Assembly (NCBI RefSeq): GCF_014138265.1
Contig: NZ_JACGXL010000003.1
Span: 1-64,000, forward strand
Length of the DNA: 64,000 nt
DNA from: Dokdonella fugitiva
Lineage (GTDB): Bacteria > Pseudomonadota > Gammaproteobacteria > Xanthomonadales > Rhodanobacteraceae
Direction: 5' to 3'
Positions 9,119 to 17,793 of this stretch are shown here, in pieces. The position numbers and the translations under genes are program-made. Positions within the stretch are counted from its first letter, which is position 1. Every line of letters begins with the position of its first letter. The notes below the pieces were generated by a model. It searched no databases and was not told the DNA's origin. It saw only the letters and a program-made list of their open reading frames with translations.

Positions 9119-10507
9119 TCAGCGCCCGGGCAGGCCGCCCGGAGGAAAGCCGCCGCCGCCCATGCCCTTCATCGCCGAACCCATCTGGCGCATGAGGCCC
9201 TTGAGGCCGCCGCTGCCGAGCTTGGACATCATCTTTTCCATCTGCTGGTACTGCTTGAGCAGCTTGTTGACGTCGGCGGGCTGCATGCCGGAACCGCGCG
9301 CGATGCGCGCGCGGCGCGAACCGTTGAGCAGGTCGGGATGGCGCCGCTCCTTCTTGGTCATCGAGCCGATGATCGCCATCATGCGATGCACTTCGCGGTC
9401 GTTGACCTTCGACTTGACGTGGTCGGGCAGCGAGCCGACACCGGGCAGCTTGTCGATCAGCGACGCCATGCCGCCCATGTTGACCATCTGCTCGAGCTGG
9501 TCGCGCATGTCGTTGAGGTCGAAGCGCTTGCCCTTGATGACCTTCTCGGCGAGCTTGCGCTGCTTCTCCTGGTCGACGCCCTGCTCGACCTGCTCGACCA
9601 GCGACAGCACGTCGCCCATGCCGAGGATGCGCGTCGCGACGCGATCGGGATGGAACGGCTCGAGCGCGTCGACCTTTTCGCCCGCGCCGATGAACTTGAT
9701 CGGGCGCCCGGTCACGTAGCGCACCGACAGCGCCGCACCGCCGCGCGCGTCGCCGTCGGTCTTGGTCAGCACGACGCCGGTCAGCGGCAGCGCGTCGGCG
9801 AACGCCTTGGCGGTGTTGGCCGCGTCCTGGCCGGTCATCGAGTCGACCACGAACAGCGTTTCGATCGGATCGAGCGCCGCGTGCAGCGCCTTGATCTCGT
9901 TCATCATGTCCTGGTCGACGTGCAGGCGGCCCGCGGTGTCGACGATGAGCACGTCGGCGAACGCGCGCGCCGCCGCGTCGCGCGCGGCCTTCGCGATCGC
10001 GACCGGGTCCTGCTCGCCGCTGGAGGGATGGAACAACACCTCGACCTGGCCGGCGAGCGTGCGCAGTTGCTCGATCGCCGCGGGGCGGTAGACGTCGCAG
10101 CTGACCACCATGACCTTCTTCTTGCGTCGCTCCTTGAGGAAGCGCGCGAGCTTGGCGACCGTGGTCGTCTTGCCCGCACCCTGCAGGCCGGCCATGAGCA
10201 CGACCGCGGGTGGTGCCGCGGCGAGGTTGAGATCGCTGTTCGCGGTACCCATGACCGCGGTCAGCTCGTCGCGCACGACCTTGACCAGGGTCTGGCCCGG
10301 CGTGAGGCTGCGCAGCACGTCCTGGCCGAGCGCCTTGACCTGCACGCGCTGGATCAGCGCCTGCACCACCGGCAGCGCGACGTCGGCCTCGAGCAGCGCG
10401 ATGCGCACCTCGCGCAGCGCCTCGCGGATGTTCGACTCGGTCAGCCGCCCCTTGCCGCGCAGGCGCTGGACGGTGGCGGACAGGCGTTGGCTGAGCGACT
10501 CGAACAT
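9119..10507 (-). CDS. ffh: Signal recognition particle protein Ffh
   Basis: The 462-residue SRP54 GTPase targets inner-membrane proteins to the translocon together with 4.5S RNA and FtsY. The N domain is followed by the G domain, with the P-loop GLQGAGKT at residues 107-114, DTAGRLHVD and TKTDGDARGG. The Met-rich M domain ends in MKGMGGGGFPPGG. It is divergent from a CcsA-like gene, an arrangement also known from other gammaproteobacteria (ffh next to ypjD). A TATAAT box precedes the start. Confidence 0.97.
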   Translation of the reverse strand: MFESLSQRLSATVQRLRGKGRLTESNIREALREVRIALLEADVALPVVQALIQRVQVKALGQDVLRSLTPGQTLVKVVRDELTAVMGTANSDLNLAAAPPAVVLMAGLQGAGKTTTVAKLARFLKERRKKKVMVVSCDVYRPAAIEQLRTLAGQVEVLFHPSSGEQDPVAIAKAARDAAARAFADVLIVDTAGRLHVDQDMMNEIKALHAALDPIETLFVVDSMTGQDAANTAKAFADALPLTGVVLTKTDGDARGGAALSVRYVTGRPIKFIGAGEKVDALEPFHPDRVATRILGMGDVLSLVEQVEQGVDQEKQRKLAEKVIKGKRFDLNDMRDQLEQMVNMGGMASLIDKLPGVGSLPDHVKSKVNDREVHRMMAIIGSMTKKERRHPDLLNGSRRARIARGSGMQPADVNKLLKQYQQMEKMMSKLGSGGLKGLMRQMGSAMKGMGGGGFPPGGLPGR

Positions 10508-10536
10508 GGGCGGACCGGCAAGCGGAAAAGGCGGCG

Positions 10537-10542
10537 ATTATA
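10537..10542 (-). promoter_or_regulatory. -10 box of ffh
   Basis: The minus strand carries a perfect TATAAT about 30 bp upstream of the ffh start. The -35 region is poor (GGATGC at 17 bp), as is common in high-GC genomes. Confidence 0.5.
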
Positions 10543-10567
10543 GCGCCCTCGCGCCGGCTGCATCCCG

Positions 10568-10593
10568 ATGCCGATCCAGGATGCCGATCCAGG
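10568..10593. repeat. Tandem duplication of a 13-mer between ffh and the CcsA-like gene
   Basis: ATGCCGATCCAGG occurs twice head to tail in the ffh / CcsA-like divergent intergenic region. No function is evident. Confidence 0.7.
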
Positions 10594-10620
10594 CAGGCGC
10601 GCTGTGCCACACTTGTGGGC

Positions 10621-11418
10621 ATGCTCAGCCCGATCCTCGCCGCGCTCGCGATCCTCGCCTACCTCCTCGCCAGCGCCCTGCTGGCGCGACCGTTGCTCGG
10701 CCGCGGCGACGCGCCGGCGAAACTGCCGCTCGCGATCGCCACCCTCGCCGTGCTCGCGCACGCGGGCGTGCTGCTCGGTGCACATCGCGGCGCGCTCGAT
10801 CTGCATTTCTTCTCGGCGCTGTCGCTCGTCGCCGGCGTCGTCTCGGCGCTGACCCTCATCGTCAACCTCACGCGCCCGGTCGCCGTGCTCGGCGTCATCG
10901 TGTTCCCGCTCACCGCGCTGCTGCTCGCGATCGACGCCTACGCGGCGCCGGCGACCGCGCCGCAACCGATCGACTGGCAGATCAAGCTGCACGTGAGCGT
11001 CGCCCTGCTCGCCTTCGGCGTGCTGTCGATCGCCGCCGCACTCGCGATCCTGCTCGCGCTGCAGGAACGCGCGCTGCGCCATCGCCAGTTCGGCGCGCTG
11101 CTGCGTTCGCTGCCGCCGCTGACCCTGACCGAAACCCTGCTGTTCCGCCTCATCGCGGCCGGCTTCGTGCTGCTCAGCCTGACCTTGCTGACCGGCATCC
11201 TGTTCGTCGACAACCTGTTCGCCCAGCACCTCGCGCACAAGACCGTACTGTCCATCCTCGCCTGGATCGTGTTCGGCGCACTGCTGTACGGCCGCCGCGC
11301 CTGGGGCTGGCGCGGGCGTCGCGCGGTCAACCTCACGCTGGCGGGCATGGCGATCCTGCTGCTCGCATTCTTCGGCTCGAAGTTCGTGCTCGAACTGGTG
11401 CTGCACAGGACCACATGA
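10621..11418 (+). CDS. CcsA/YpjD-like cytochrome c assembly family membrane protein
   Basis: This 265-residue integral membrane protein has about eight hydrophobic segments and few soluble loops. It resembles the HemX/CcsA-like group in the LHVSVALLAFGVLSIAAALAI and LTGILFVDN regions, known from YpjD beside ffh in enterobacteria. The ATG at 10621 is preferred over an in-frame GTG two codons upstream. The 3' end overlaps the next start by ATGA, so the genes are coupled. A role in haem handling or cytochrome c biogenesis is inferred from the family only. Confidence 0.8.
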   Translation: MLSPILAALAILAYLLASALLARPLLGRGDAPAKLPLAIATLAVLAHAGVLLGAHRGALDLHFFSALSLVAGVVSALTLIVNLTRPVAVLGVIVFPLTALLLAIDAYAAPATAPQPIDWQIKLHVSVALLAFGVLSIAAALAILLALQERALRHRQFGALLRSLPPLTLTETLLFRLIAAGFVLLSLTLLTGILFVDNLFAQHLAHKTVLSILAWIVFGALLYGRRAWGWRGRRAVNLTLAGMAILLLAFFGSKFVLELVLHRTT

Positions 11419-11690
11419 AGGGATCGTCCACGGCAATTCCCTTGCGGGTCCTCGCGCACGCGCTCGGCATCGCGGCGATCGTCGGCATTCCGTTCCTGTT
11501 CGTCGCGGTCAACCAGGTTCGGCGTGCGTGCGGCGAGCATCTGTTCGGCTCGCGGCAAGATTTCTGCTCGGCATCCGAACTCGCACGCTGGCTGCTCGCC
11601 CTGCCGGCTCTGGCGCAACTGGGCATCGTCGCCACGATCGTCGCGATCGCCGTGCTGGTTCGCGGACTGCTGCGCCGGCTCGCGGCGTGA
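11415..11690 (+). CDS. Small two-TM membrane protein of unknown function
   Basis: This 91-residue protein is not recognised. It has two hydrophobic helices (about residues 10-31 and 62-85) flanking a short periplasmic or cytoplasmic loop with two cysteines (RRACGEHL and DFCSASE). It overlaps the CcsA-like gene upstream by 4 bp (ATGA) and the DUF488 gene downstream by 4 bp (GTGA). This coupled arrangement supports it as a real gene. The two loop cysteines could form a disulfide if the loop is periplasmic. Confidence 0.6.
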   Translation: MKGSSTAIPLRVLAHALGIAAIVGIPFLFVAVNQVRRACGEHLFGSRQDFCSASELARWLLALPALAQLGIVATIVAIAVLVRGLLRRLAA

Positions 11691-12073
11691 AGGCACCCGC
11701 CCTCGTCCAGATGAAGCGCGCCTACGAACCGGCTTCCGACACCGACGGCCTGCGCATCCTCGTCGACCGGCTGTGGCCGCGGGGCCTGGGCAAGGAGGCC
11801 GCGAAGGTCGACGTCTGGCTCAAGGACGTCGCACCGAGTGCGGCGCTGCGCACCTGGTTCGGTCACGATCCTGCGAAGTGGGACGAGTTCCGCGCGCGCT
11901 ACGAGGCGGAACTGCGCGAGCGACCGGATGCCGTCGCCGAACTGCGCCGACTCTCGTCCGAAGGCGTGGCCACGCTCGTCTACGCCGCCAAGGACAGCGC
12001 GCACACGCATGCGCTGGTCCTGCTGCGCGTACTCCAACTCGAGCGCCTATCGCGCCGACCGCGCGGCCGGTGA
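11687..12073 (+). CDS. DUF488 (YeaO-like) protein
   Basis: The gene encodes about 128 residues from a GTG that overlaps the upstream stop. A second possible start is the ATG at 11711. The DUF488 signature is clear: KRAYEPASDTDGLRILVDRLWPRGL near the N-terminus (shown here in part as RILVDRLWPRG), WFGHDPAKWDEFRARY in the middle and LVYAAKDSAHTHALVL at the end, matching E. coli YeaO. The family's biochemical role is unsettled. It is the last of three coupled genes and converges on radA. Confidence 0.8.
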   Translation: MKAPALVQMKRAYEPASDTDGLRILVDRLWPRGLGKEAAKVDVWLKDVAPSAALRTWFGHDPAKWDEFRARYEAELRERPDAVAELRRLSSEGVATLVYAAKDSAHTHALVLLRVLQLERLSRRPRGR

Positions 12074-12119
12074 ATCCCGCGCGCAAAACGCGGACGGCAG
12101 CGGGACCGCGCTGAACGCC

Positions 12120-13499
12120 CTACGCCTCCCACGCGGTGGACAATGCATCCGCGAGGCGATCGACCGCGAGGATCTCCATCTCGCCGATGCGCGACTTCTT
12201 CGGCGCGTTCGCCTTCGGCACGATCGCTCGGCGGAAGCCGTGCGTGGCGGCTTCCTTGAGCCGCTCCTCGCCGTTCGGCACCGGGCGGATCTCGCCCGAC
12301 AGGCCGACTTCGCCGAACGCGACGGTCTTGTCCGGCAACGGCCGGTCGCGAAAGCTCGACAGCACCGCGAGCAGTACCGGCAGGTCGGCCGCGGTTTCCT
12401 GCACGCGGATGCCGCCGACGACGTTGACGAACACGTCCTGGTCGTACACTGCCGCGCCGCCGTGGCGGTGCAGCACGGCGAGCAGCATCGCGAGGCGGTT
12501 CTGCTCCAGGCCGAGCGCGACGCGGCGCGGGTTGCCGAGCGAGCTCTGGTCGACCAGCGCCTGCACCTCGACGAGCAGCGGCCGCGTGCCCTCGCGCGTG
12601 ACCATCACCGCGCTGCCCGCGGTCGGTCGCGCGTGCGCGGAGAGGAAGATCGCGGACGGATTCGGCACTTCGCGCAGGCCCTTGTCGCCCATCGCGAATA
12701 CGCCGAGCTCGTTGACCGCGCCAAAGCGGTTCTTGAATGCGCGCAGCACGCGGAAGCGCGAACCCGACTCGCCTTCGAAGTAGAGCACCGCATCGACCAT
12801 GTGCTCGAGTACGCGCGGCCCGGCGATGCCGCCCTCCTTGGTCACGTGGCCGACGAGGAACACGCTCGTGCCCGATTCCTTGGCGAAGCGCACGAGTCGC
12901 GCGGCCGATTCGCGCACCTGCGACACCGAGCCCGGCGCCGCGGTGAGCTGCTCGGTCCAGATCGTCTGGATCGAATCGACGATGAGCACGTCGGGCTTCG
13001 CATTCGCGGCTTCGGCGAGGATGCGCTCGATCGACGTTTCGGCGAGCGCGTCGAGGCCGTCGAGGGCGATGCCGAGGCGCTGGCCGCGTCCGGCGACTTG
13101 GGCGAGCGATTCCTCGCCGGTCACGTACAGTCCGCGCACGCGCTGGCCGAGCGTGCCGAGCATCTGCAGCAGCAGGGTCGACTTGCCGATGCCGGGATCG
13201 CCGCCGATGAGCACGACCGAGCCGGCGACGAGGCCGCCGCCGAGCACGCGGTCGAGTTCGCCGATGCCGGTGTCGCTGCGCCGCTCCGCTTCCGCGGCGA
13301 CGCTCGCAAGGCGCGTGATCTTCGCCGGCCCCGCCGCGCCGGCATAGCCCGTGCGCGACGCCGCGACCGATTTCGCGGCCGGCTGCACGACGATTTCCGC
13401 GAGCGTGTTCCATGCGCCGCATTCGATGCACTGCCCTTGCCACTTCGAATGCTCGGCACCGCACTCGGCGCAGACGTAGGCGGTCTTGGCCTTGGCCAT
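12120..13499 (-). CDS. radA: DNA repair protein RadA/Sms
   Basis: This 459-residue RecA-like protein acts in branch migration and recombination-intermediate processing. The N-terminal four-cysteine zinc finger uses C10, C13, C24 and C27. The Walker A motif GDPGIGKST is at residues 100-108. The RadA-specific KNRFG motif is at 256-260. A C-terminal Lon-protease-like domain follows. The length is normal for the family (about 455-460). It is transcribed away from the DUF488 gene's 3' end, so the two converge. Confidence 0.97.
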   Translation of the reverse strand: MAKAKTAYVCAECGAEHSKWQGQCIECGAWNTLAEIVVQPAAKSVAASRTGYAGAAGPAKITRLASVAAEAERRSDTGIGELDRVLGGGLVAGSVVLIGGDPGIGKSTLLLQMLGTLGQRVRGLYVTGEESLAQVAGRGQRLGIALDGLDALAETSIERILAEAANAKPDVLIVDSIQTIWTEQLTAAPGSVSQVRESAARLVRFAKESGTSVFLVGHVTKEGGIAGPRVLEHMVDAVLYFEGESGSRFRVLRAFKNRFGAVNELGVFAMGDKGLREVPNPSAIFLSAHARPTAGSAVMVTREGTRPLLVEVQALVDQSSLGNPRRVALGLEQNRLAMLLAVLHRHGGAAVYDQDVFVNVVGGIRVQETAADLPVLLAVLSSFRDRPLPDKTVAFGEVGLSGEIRPVPNGEERLKEAATHGFRRAIVPKANAPKKSRIGEMEILAVDRLADALSTAWEA

Positions 13500-13569
13500 G
13501 GGGTCTCCCGTGGGTCGATCACCGCATCATGCCGTGATCGCGTCGCACGGGCCAAGACGGCGCCACCGG

Positions 13570-14661
13570 TCAGAACAGCACGGACTCGTCGAAGGCGTCG
13601 ATGAACACGGTGTCCTCGTACGCGCCGAAGTCCTGGTGGCCGTGCAGCGGATAGGCCGCGCCGAGGAGATCCGTGCCGCCGGTCAGCCAGTGGCTGCGAC
13701 CGAGCAGCGGCGAATCGGCGCCGAGGCGGTAGTCGCCGCCGCCGGCGTCGACGAAGCCGGGATCGACCGCGATGTTGCCCGCCTGTACCGCGCCGCTGTC
13801 GTTGAGGATGTGGCCGATGTCGTTGAAGTACAGCGTCGCGGTCGGGCAGGACATCCAGAAGCCGCCGTTGACGTTGTGCTGGACGATGTTGTTGGCGACG
13901 TCGCAGCTCGCGCCGTCGATGTAGACCGAGCGCTGCGAATCGTCGCTGCCGGGCACGCTGTTGTCCGCGACGGTGTTGTCGTAGAACGCCACGCCGTCGC
14001 CGCCGCCGACGAGTTCGACCGCGGATTCGCCTTGCTCGGCGACGTTGCCGACGATCAGGGTGTTGTGGACGACCGTGCGGTTGCCGGCGCCGTCCGAGGC
14101 CGCGTACAGGCCGCCGCCGGCCGAGGTCGTATGGTTGTCGCGGATGATCGTGTCGAACACGGTCGCCGCGCTGTCGTCGGTTCCTTCGATGTTGATGCTC
14201 AGGCCGCCACCGTCGGCGGACGTCTCGCCGTTCTCGATCGTGACGCCGCTGACCTGGATCGCGGCCTTCCGGCTGCGCAGGTCCATGACCTGGTACTGGC
14301 CGTTGCCGTCGAGCAGGGTCGCCAGCGGATTGCCGGAGCGCGCGCTGCAATCCGCGTTGTAGCCGCCTTCGATCGACAGCGTGCCGGTGGCCGCCGTGTT
14401 CGAGTAGTAGAACGCTCCCGGCGAAGGGTTGGTGACGAGGCGCGTCTGGTAGAGCCCCTGGACGATCTTGATGCGATTGTCCATGCCGTTGTACTGCCCT
14501 CCGGTCGAGGCGGAGGTCAGCGCGTTCTGCAATTGCTGGGCGGTCGACACGCAATGACCGATGACGGTACCCGCGCGCGCGTCGGCGATGAATGCCGTCG
14601 CGACGAACAGGATCGGCAGGAGCACGCCGCGACGGGCGGGTTCGGTGCTGCGATGGCGCAT
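13570..14661 (-). CDS. Secreted right-handed beta-helix protein with a terminal F-x-x-A-F-D motif
   Basis: This 363-residue exported protein has a signal peptide ending near ADARA, starting at the ATG at 14661. The body is Gly/Asn/Thr-rich with repeated NTxI-x-x-N and GGGLY turns, as in parallel beta-helix (polymorphic outer-membrane / pectate-lyase-like) proteins. It has the LGADSPLLGRS and FGAYE C-terminal region common in such proteins. It ends DTVFIDAFDESVLF, a variant of the motif shared by other secreted proteins in this window. No catalytic residues were recognised. It is the likely paralogue in style of the protein at 49754-51217. Confidence 0.7.
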   Translation of the reverse strand: MRHRSTEPARRGVLLPILFVATAFIADARAGTVIGHCVSTAQQLQNALTSASTGGQYNGMDNRIKIVQGLYQTRLVTNPSPGAFYYSNTAATGTLSIEGGYNADCSARSGNPLATLLDGNGQYQVMDLRSRKAAIQVSGVTIENGETSADGGGLSINIEGTDDSAATVFDTIIRDNHTTSAGGGLYAASDGAGNRTVVHNTLIVGNVAEQGESAVELVGGGDGVAFYDNTVADNSVPGSDDSQRSVYIDGASCDVANNIVQHNVNGGFWMSCPTATLYFNDIGHILNDSGAVQAGNIAVDPGFVDAGGGDYRLGADSPLLGRSHWLTGGTDLLGAAYPLHGHQDFGAYEDTVFIDAFDESVLF

Positions 14662-14785
14662 GGCGGGGAGCCTCGTGAGGATGGCATCGAGTGCCACACG
14701 CAAGGCGGCGCGCAATCCGGGCAGGCGCCGGACGGCGAATCGCGTCGTCGCGACAGGAACCCGCACGCAACGGCGACCCGCTGCG

Positions 14786-15865
14786 TCAGCCGTCGTCCTC
14801 GACGAAGCGCACGCGGCGCGTCACGCCGCAGGTCAGCTCGTAGCCGATCGTGTCGGCGTGCGCGGCGATTTCCTCGACCGGCAGGCCGCGTCCCCACAAC
14901 ACGACCGGGTCGCCGACCTTGGCGTCCGCATGCTGGCGCAGGTCGATCGTGACTAGATCCATCGACACGCGCCCGACCACGAGCGCGCGCGTGCCGTTGA
15001 CGAGCACGGGCGTCGCGCCGTCGGAGTGGCGCGGATAGCCGTCGCCGTAGCCGATCGCGGCGACGCCGACCGGCATGTCCTCGGGCGCCTGCCAGGTCGC
15101 CGCGTAGCCGACGTACTCGCCCTTGCGCACGCGATTGACCGCGACGAGCCGCGTCGCCAGCGTCATCGCCGGACGGAAGCCGAAGTCGGCGCCGATGCGG
15201 CCGGCGACGACCGAGATGCCGTACAGCGCGCCACCGACGCGAATCCACTGCCCCTGCGCCTCCGGCCAGCCGAGCACGCCGGCCGAGTTCGACAGCGAAC
15301 GCTCGCCGTCGAGGCCCGACACGCCGCGCTCGAAGCGTTCGATCTGCTGCGTGGTCATCGCGTCGTCGAACACGTCGGAGTTCGCGAAGTGCGTCATCAA
15401 CGCGATGTCGCGATCCACGCAGGCGAGCGCGCGCAGGCGAGCGTGCACCTCGCGCGCGCGTTCGGGCGGGATGCCGAGGCGGTGCATGCCGGTGTCGAGC
15501 TTGAGCCAGACACGGAGCGGGCGCGGGTCGGCATCGGCGGCGAGCAGGTCGACCTGCGCATCGCTGTGCACGACGGTGTCGAGTCGCAGGCGGCGCATCT
15601 CGGCGAGATCGGCCGCCTCGTCGTGGCCGGACAGCACGACGATGCGCTGCGATACGCCGGCCGCGCGCAGGCGCTGGCCGTCGGCGATGCCGGCGACGCC
15701 GAACGCGTCGGCGCCCTCGAGCGCGCGCGCGACGCGCTCGAGGCCGTGACCGTAGCCGTCGGCCTTGACCACCGCCATCACGCGCGCACCGGGTGCGAGT
15801 TCGCGCACGCGGCGCAGGTTCTCGCGCAGCGCGCCGAGGTGGATCGTCGCGCTGGTCGCGCGCAT
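14786..15865 (-). CDS. alr: Alanine racemase
   Basis: This 359-residue fold-type III PLP enzyme converts L- to D-alanine for peptidoglycan. The PLP lysine is K34 in VVKADGYGHG. The second catalytic base is Y254 in VGYAATW. LKLDTGMHRLG and GYGDGYPR are also present. The ATG at 15865 has an AAAGGAG ribosome site and the correct family N-terminus (TIHLGALRENL); the frame is open further upstream but without a plausible start. It lies downstream of dnaB, as in other gammaproteobacteria (dnaB-alr). Confidence 0.96.
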   Translation of the reverse strand: MRATSATIHLGALRENLRRVRELAPGARVMAVVKADGYGHGLERVARALEGADAFGVAGIADGQRLRAAGVSQRIVVLSGHDEAADLAEMRRLRLDTVVHSDAQVDLLAADADPRPLRVWLKLDTGMHRLGIPPERAREVHARLRALACVDRDIALMTHFANSDVFDDAMTTQQIERFERGVSGLDGERSLSNSAGVLGWPEAQGQWIRVGGALYGISVVAGRIGADFGFRPAMTLATRLVAVNRVRKGEYVGYAATWQAPEDMPVGVAAIGYGDGYPRHSDGATPVLVNGTRALVVGRVSMDLVTIDLRQHADAKVGDPVVLWGRGLPVEEIAAHADTIGYELTCGVTRRVRFVEDDG

Positions 15866-15933
15866 GCAGGCTCCTTTGTCGAAGGTCCGGGACGAAGCGT
15901 CTGCTTCGCCCGGTACGGATTGCACAACGCCGC

Positions 15934-16014
15934 GCAGGAGCGGCCCGCACACGGCGCCGCAGCCTCGTCGTGGCGCTGGCAGCACCCTGCGACACCGGCC
16001 GGTGCCGCTCCTGC
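15934..16014. repeat. REP-like palindrome with GCAGGAGCGGC arms
   Basis: In the dnaB-alr gap, GCAGGAGCGGC (15934-15944) and its perfect reverse complement (16004-16014) bound about 60 bp of GC-rich sequence. The same arm sequence recurs in the elements at 31299 and 44375, which suggests a dispersed REP family. Confidence 0.55.
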
Positions 16015-16060
16015 TGGCTGACCAGGCGCTGCCGCCGTTCGCATCCCGCGGCGGCCGCGC

Positions 16061-16080
16061 CGACCGTCCTTCGACGGTCG
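16061..16080. other. 8-bp hairpin just after dnaB
   Basis: CGACCGTC and GACGGTCG enclose a CTTC loop immediately after the dnaB stop. There is no T-run on either strand, so it is an RNA hairpin candidate and not a proven terminator. Confidence 0.35.
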
Positions 16081-16083
16081 TCG

Positions 16084-17469
16084 TTACTCGAACGTCCCTG
16101 CGTAACTGTTGCTCGCGAGGTTCTCGAACTTCGTGTAGTGACCGAGGAAGGCGAGCTTCACGTGCCCGGTCGGGCCGTTACGCTGCTTGCCGATGATGAT
16201 TTCGGCGACGCCCTTCTCGCCCGATTCCGGGTTGTAGTACTCGTCGCGGTAGATGAACATGATCACGTCCGCGTCCTGCTCGATCGCGCCCGATTCGCGC
16301 AGATCCGCCATCACCGGGCGCTTGTCGGTACGCTGTTCGAGCGAACGGTTGAGCTGCGACAACGCGATCACCGGCACGTTCAGTTCCTTCGCGAGCGCCT
16401 TCAGGCTGCGCGAGATTTCTGAAATTTCGGTGGCGCGATTCTCCTTCGTACCGGGCACCTGCATGAGCTGCAGGTAGTCGATCACGATGAGGCCGAGGTC
16501 GTGCTCGCGCTTGAGGCGGCGCGAGCGCGCGCGCAGTTCGCTCGGGCTCAGCGCGGGCGTGTCGTCGATGAAGATCTTCGCCTCGCTGAGCAGGGTGATC
16601 GCGTTGGTCACGCGCGGCCATTCCTCCTCGGCGAGGTCGCCCGTGCGCAGGTGCTGCTGGTTGATGCGGCCGAGCGAGGAGATCAGGCGGAACGCGAGCT
16701 GCGAGGCCGACATTTCCATCGAGAAGATCGCGACCGCCTTCTTCGTCTTCAGCGCGGCGTATTCGGCCATGTTGACCGAGAACGCGGTCTTGCCCATCGA
16801 CGGGCGCGCGGCGACGATGATCAGGTCGGACGGCTGCAGGCCCGCGGTCATCTCGTCGAGGTCGATGAAGCCGGTCGGCAGGCCGGTGACCGAGCCGCGG
16901 TTCTCGTAGCGCTGGTGCAGGATCTGGAACGCTTCCTTGACCGCGGTGCGCATCGGCACGAAACCCTTGCGCCCGCGCGCGCCGGCCTCGGCGATGTGGA
17001 ATACCTTCTGCTCGGCGACCTCGAGCAGCTCCTGGCTGCTGCGCCCTTCCGGCTGGAACGCGTCGCCGGCGATCTCGGTGCCGGCGTCGATGAGCTGCCG
17101 CAGCACCGACTTCTCGCGCACGATGTCCGCGTAGGCGGTGATGTTCGCGGCGCTCGGCGTGGAATTCGCTAGCTCGATCACGTAGCTCGCGCCACCGACC
17201 ATCTCGCTCAGGTTCTGCGCATGGAACCAGTCGCCGAGCGTGACCGCGTCGTACGGCATGCTCTTCGCCGACAGCTCGCCGATCGCCCGGTAGATCAGGC
17301 GATGGTCCTTGCGGTAGAAGTCGTCCTCGACGAGGCGGTCGGCGACGCGGTCCCACGAGTCGGGCGCGAGCATGAGGCCGCCGAGCACGGCCTGCTCGGC
17401 CTCGACCGAATGCGGCGGCACGCGCAGCGCTTCGATGCTGGAGACGTTCTTGCGTTCGGTCAGGGCCAT
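16084..17469 (-). CDS. dnaB: Replicative DNA helicase DnaB
   Basis: This 461-residue hexameric 5'-3' helicase drives the replication fork. The N-terminal DnaG-interaction domain starts with RVPPHSVEAEQAVLGG. The RecA-like motor has ARPSMGKT (residues 221-228), SMEMSASQLAFR, VIDYLQLM and SQLNRSLEQRTDKRP. No intein or insertion is present and the length is normal. A perfect DnaA box lies in its upstream region. alr follows downstream. Confidence 0.97.
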   Translation of the reverse strand: MALTERKNVSSIEALRVPPHSVEAEQAVLGGLMLAPDSWDRVADRLVEDDFYRKDHRLIYRAIGELSAKSMPYDAVTLGDWFHAQNLSEMVGGASYVIELANSTPSAANITAYADIVREKSVLRQLIDAGTEIAGDAFQPEGRSSQELLEVAEQKVFHIAEAGARGRKGFVPMRTAVKEAFQILHQRYENRGSVTGLPTGFIDLDEMTAGLQPSDLIIVAARPSMGKTAFSVNMAEYAALKTKKAVAIFSMEMSASQLAFRLISSLGRINQQHLRTGDLAEEEWPRVTNAITLLSEAKIFIDDTPALSPSELRARSRRLKREHDLGLIVIDYLQLMQVPGTKENRATEISEISRSLKALAKELNVPVIALSQLNRSLEQRTDKRPVMADLRESGAIEQDADVIMFIYRDEYYNPESGEKGVAEIIIGKQRNGPTGHVKLAFLGHYTKFENLASNSYAGTFE

Positions 17470-17536
17470 GGTGACGGCGCGTTCGTTCGGCGGTGAATCA
17501 TCCGCGGCGCCGTCTCAGCTGTCGAGACAACAACTC

Positions 17537-17545
17537 TGTGGATAA
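17537..17545 (-). promoter_or_regulatory. Perfect DnaA box upstream of dnaB
   Basis: The minus strand reads TTATCCACA, the exact high-affinity DnaA-box consensus, 68-76 bp upstream of the dnaB start. A single 9-mer could occur by chance in 64 kb, but its position before a replication gene is suggestive. Confidence 0.5.
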
Positions 17546-17585
17546 CCTGTGTGTGATGTTCTCTTTGCAGAGCACGGACGCGCAA

Positions 17586-17724
17586 AGACCGAAACACGAA
17601 GGAAGACATGATCAGGCAGCGGCTGCCGCCCGCTCGAACGCACCATCGTGATGCGATGCAATCCGAGCCTTCTCCATGATCGCTCCACTTCGTGTTCCTT
17701 GGCGTCCTTCGTGTTTCAATCTTC
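17586..17724. repeat. Degenerate copy of the TTCGTGTCC inverted-repeat element
   Basis: The right arm (17688-17724) is rich in CTTCGTG and ends CCTTCGTGTTTCAATCTTC. The left arm holds GAAACACGAAGGA. The interior carries CTCCATGATC near the right arm, matching CTCCATGGTC at the same place in the better copy at 22638-22787. It is a non-coding dispersed element. Confidence 0.6.
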
Positions 17725-17736
17725 GCTCCTCGCTCC

Positions 17737-17770
17737 AAAAAAAAAAACGGGCACCCGAAGGCGCCCGTTT
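17737..17770 (-). terminator. Intrinsic terminator of the rpsF-rpsR-rplI operon
   Basis: On the minus strand a GC-rich stem (ACGGGCGCC with one mismatch, loop TTCG) is followed by eleven T residues. It lies just downstream of rplI. Confidence 0.9.
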
Positions 17771-17793
17771 CGTCGAAGCGATGAACAGCCCGA

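Larger units (their letters stand above)
17470..17793. other. 324-bp gap between rplI and dnaB
   Basis: The stretch contains, from the dnaB side, a perfect DnaA box (17537-17545), a degenerate inverted-repeat element (17586-17724) and the rplI-operon terminator (17737-17770). No credible gene was seen in it. Confidence 0.7.
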
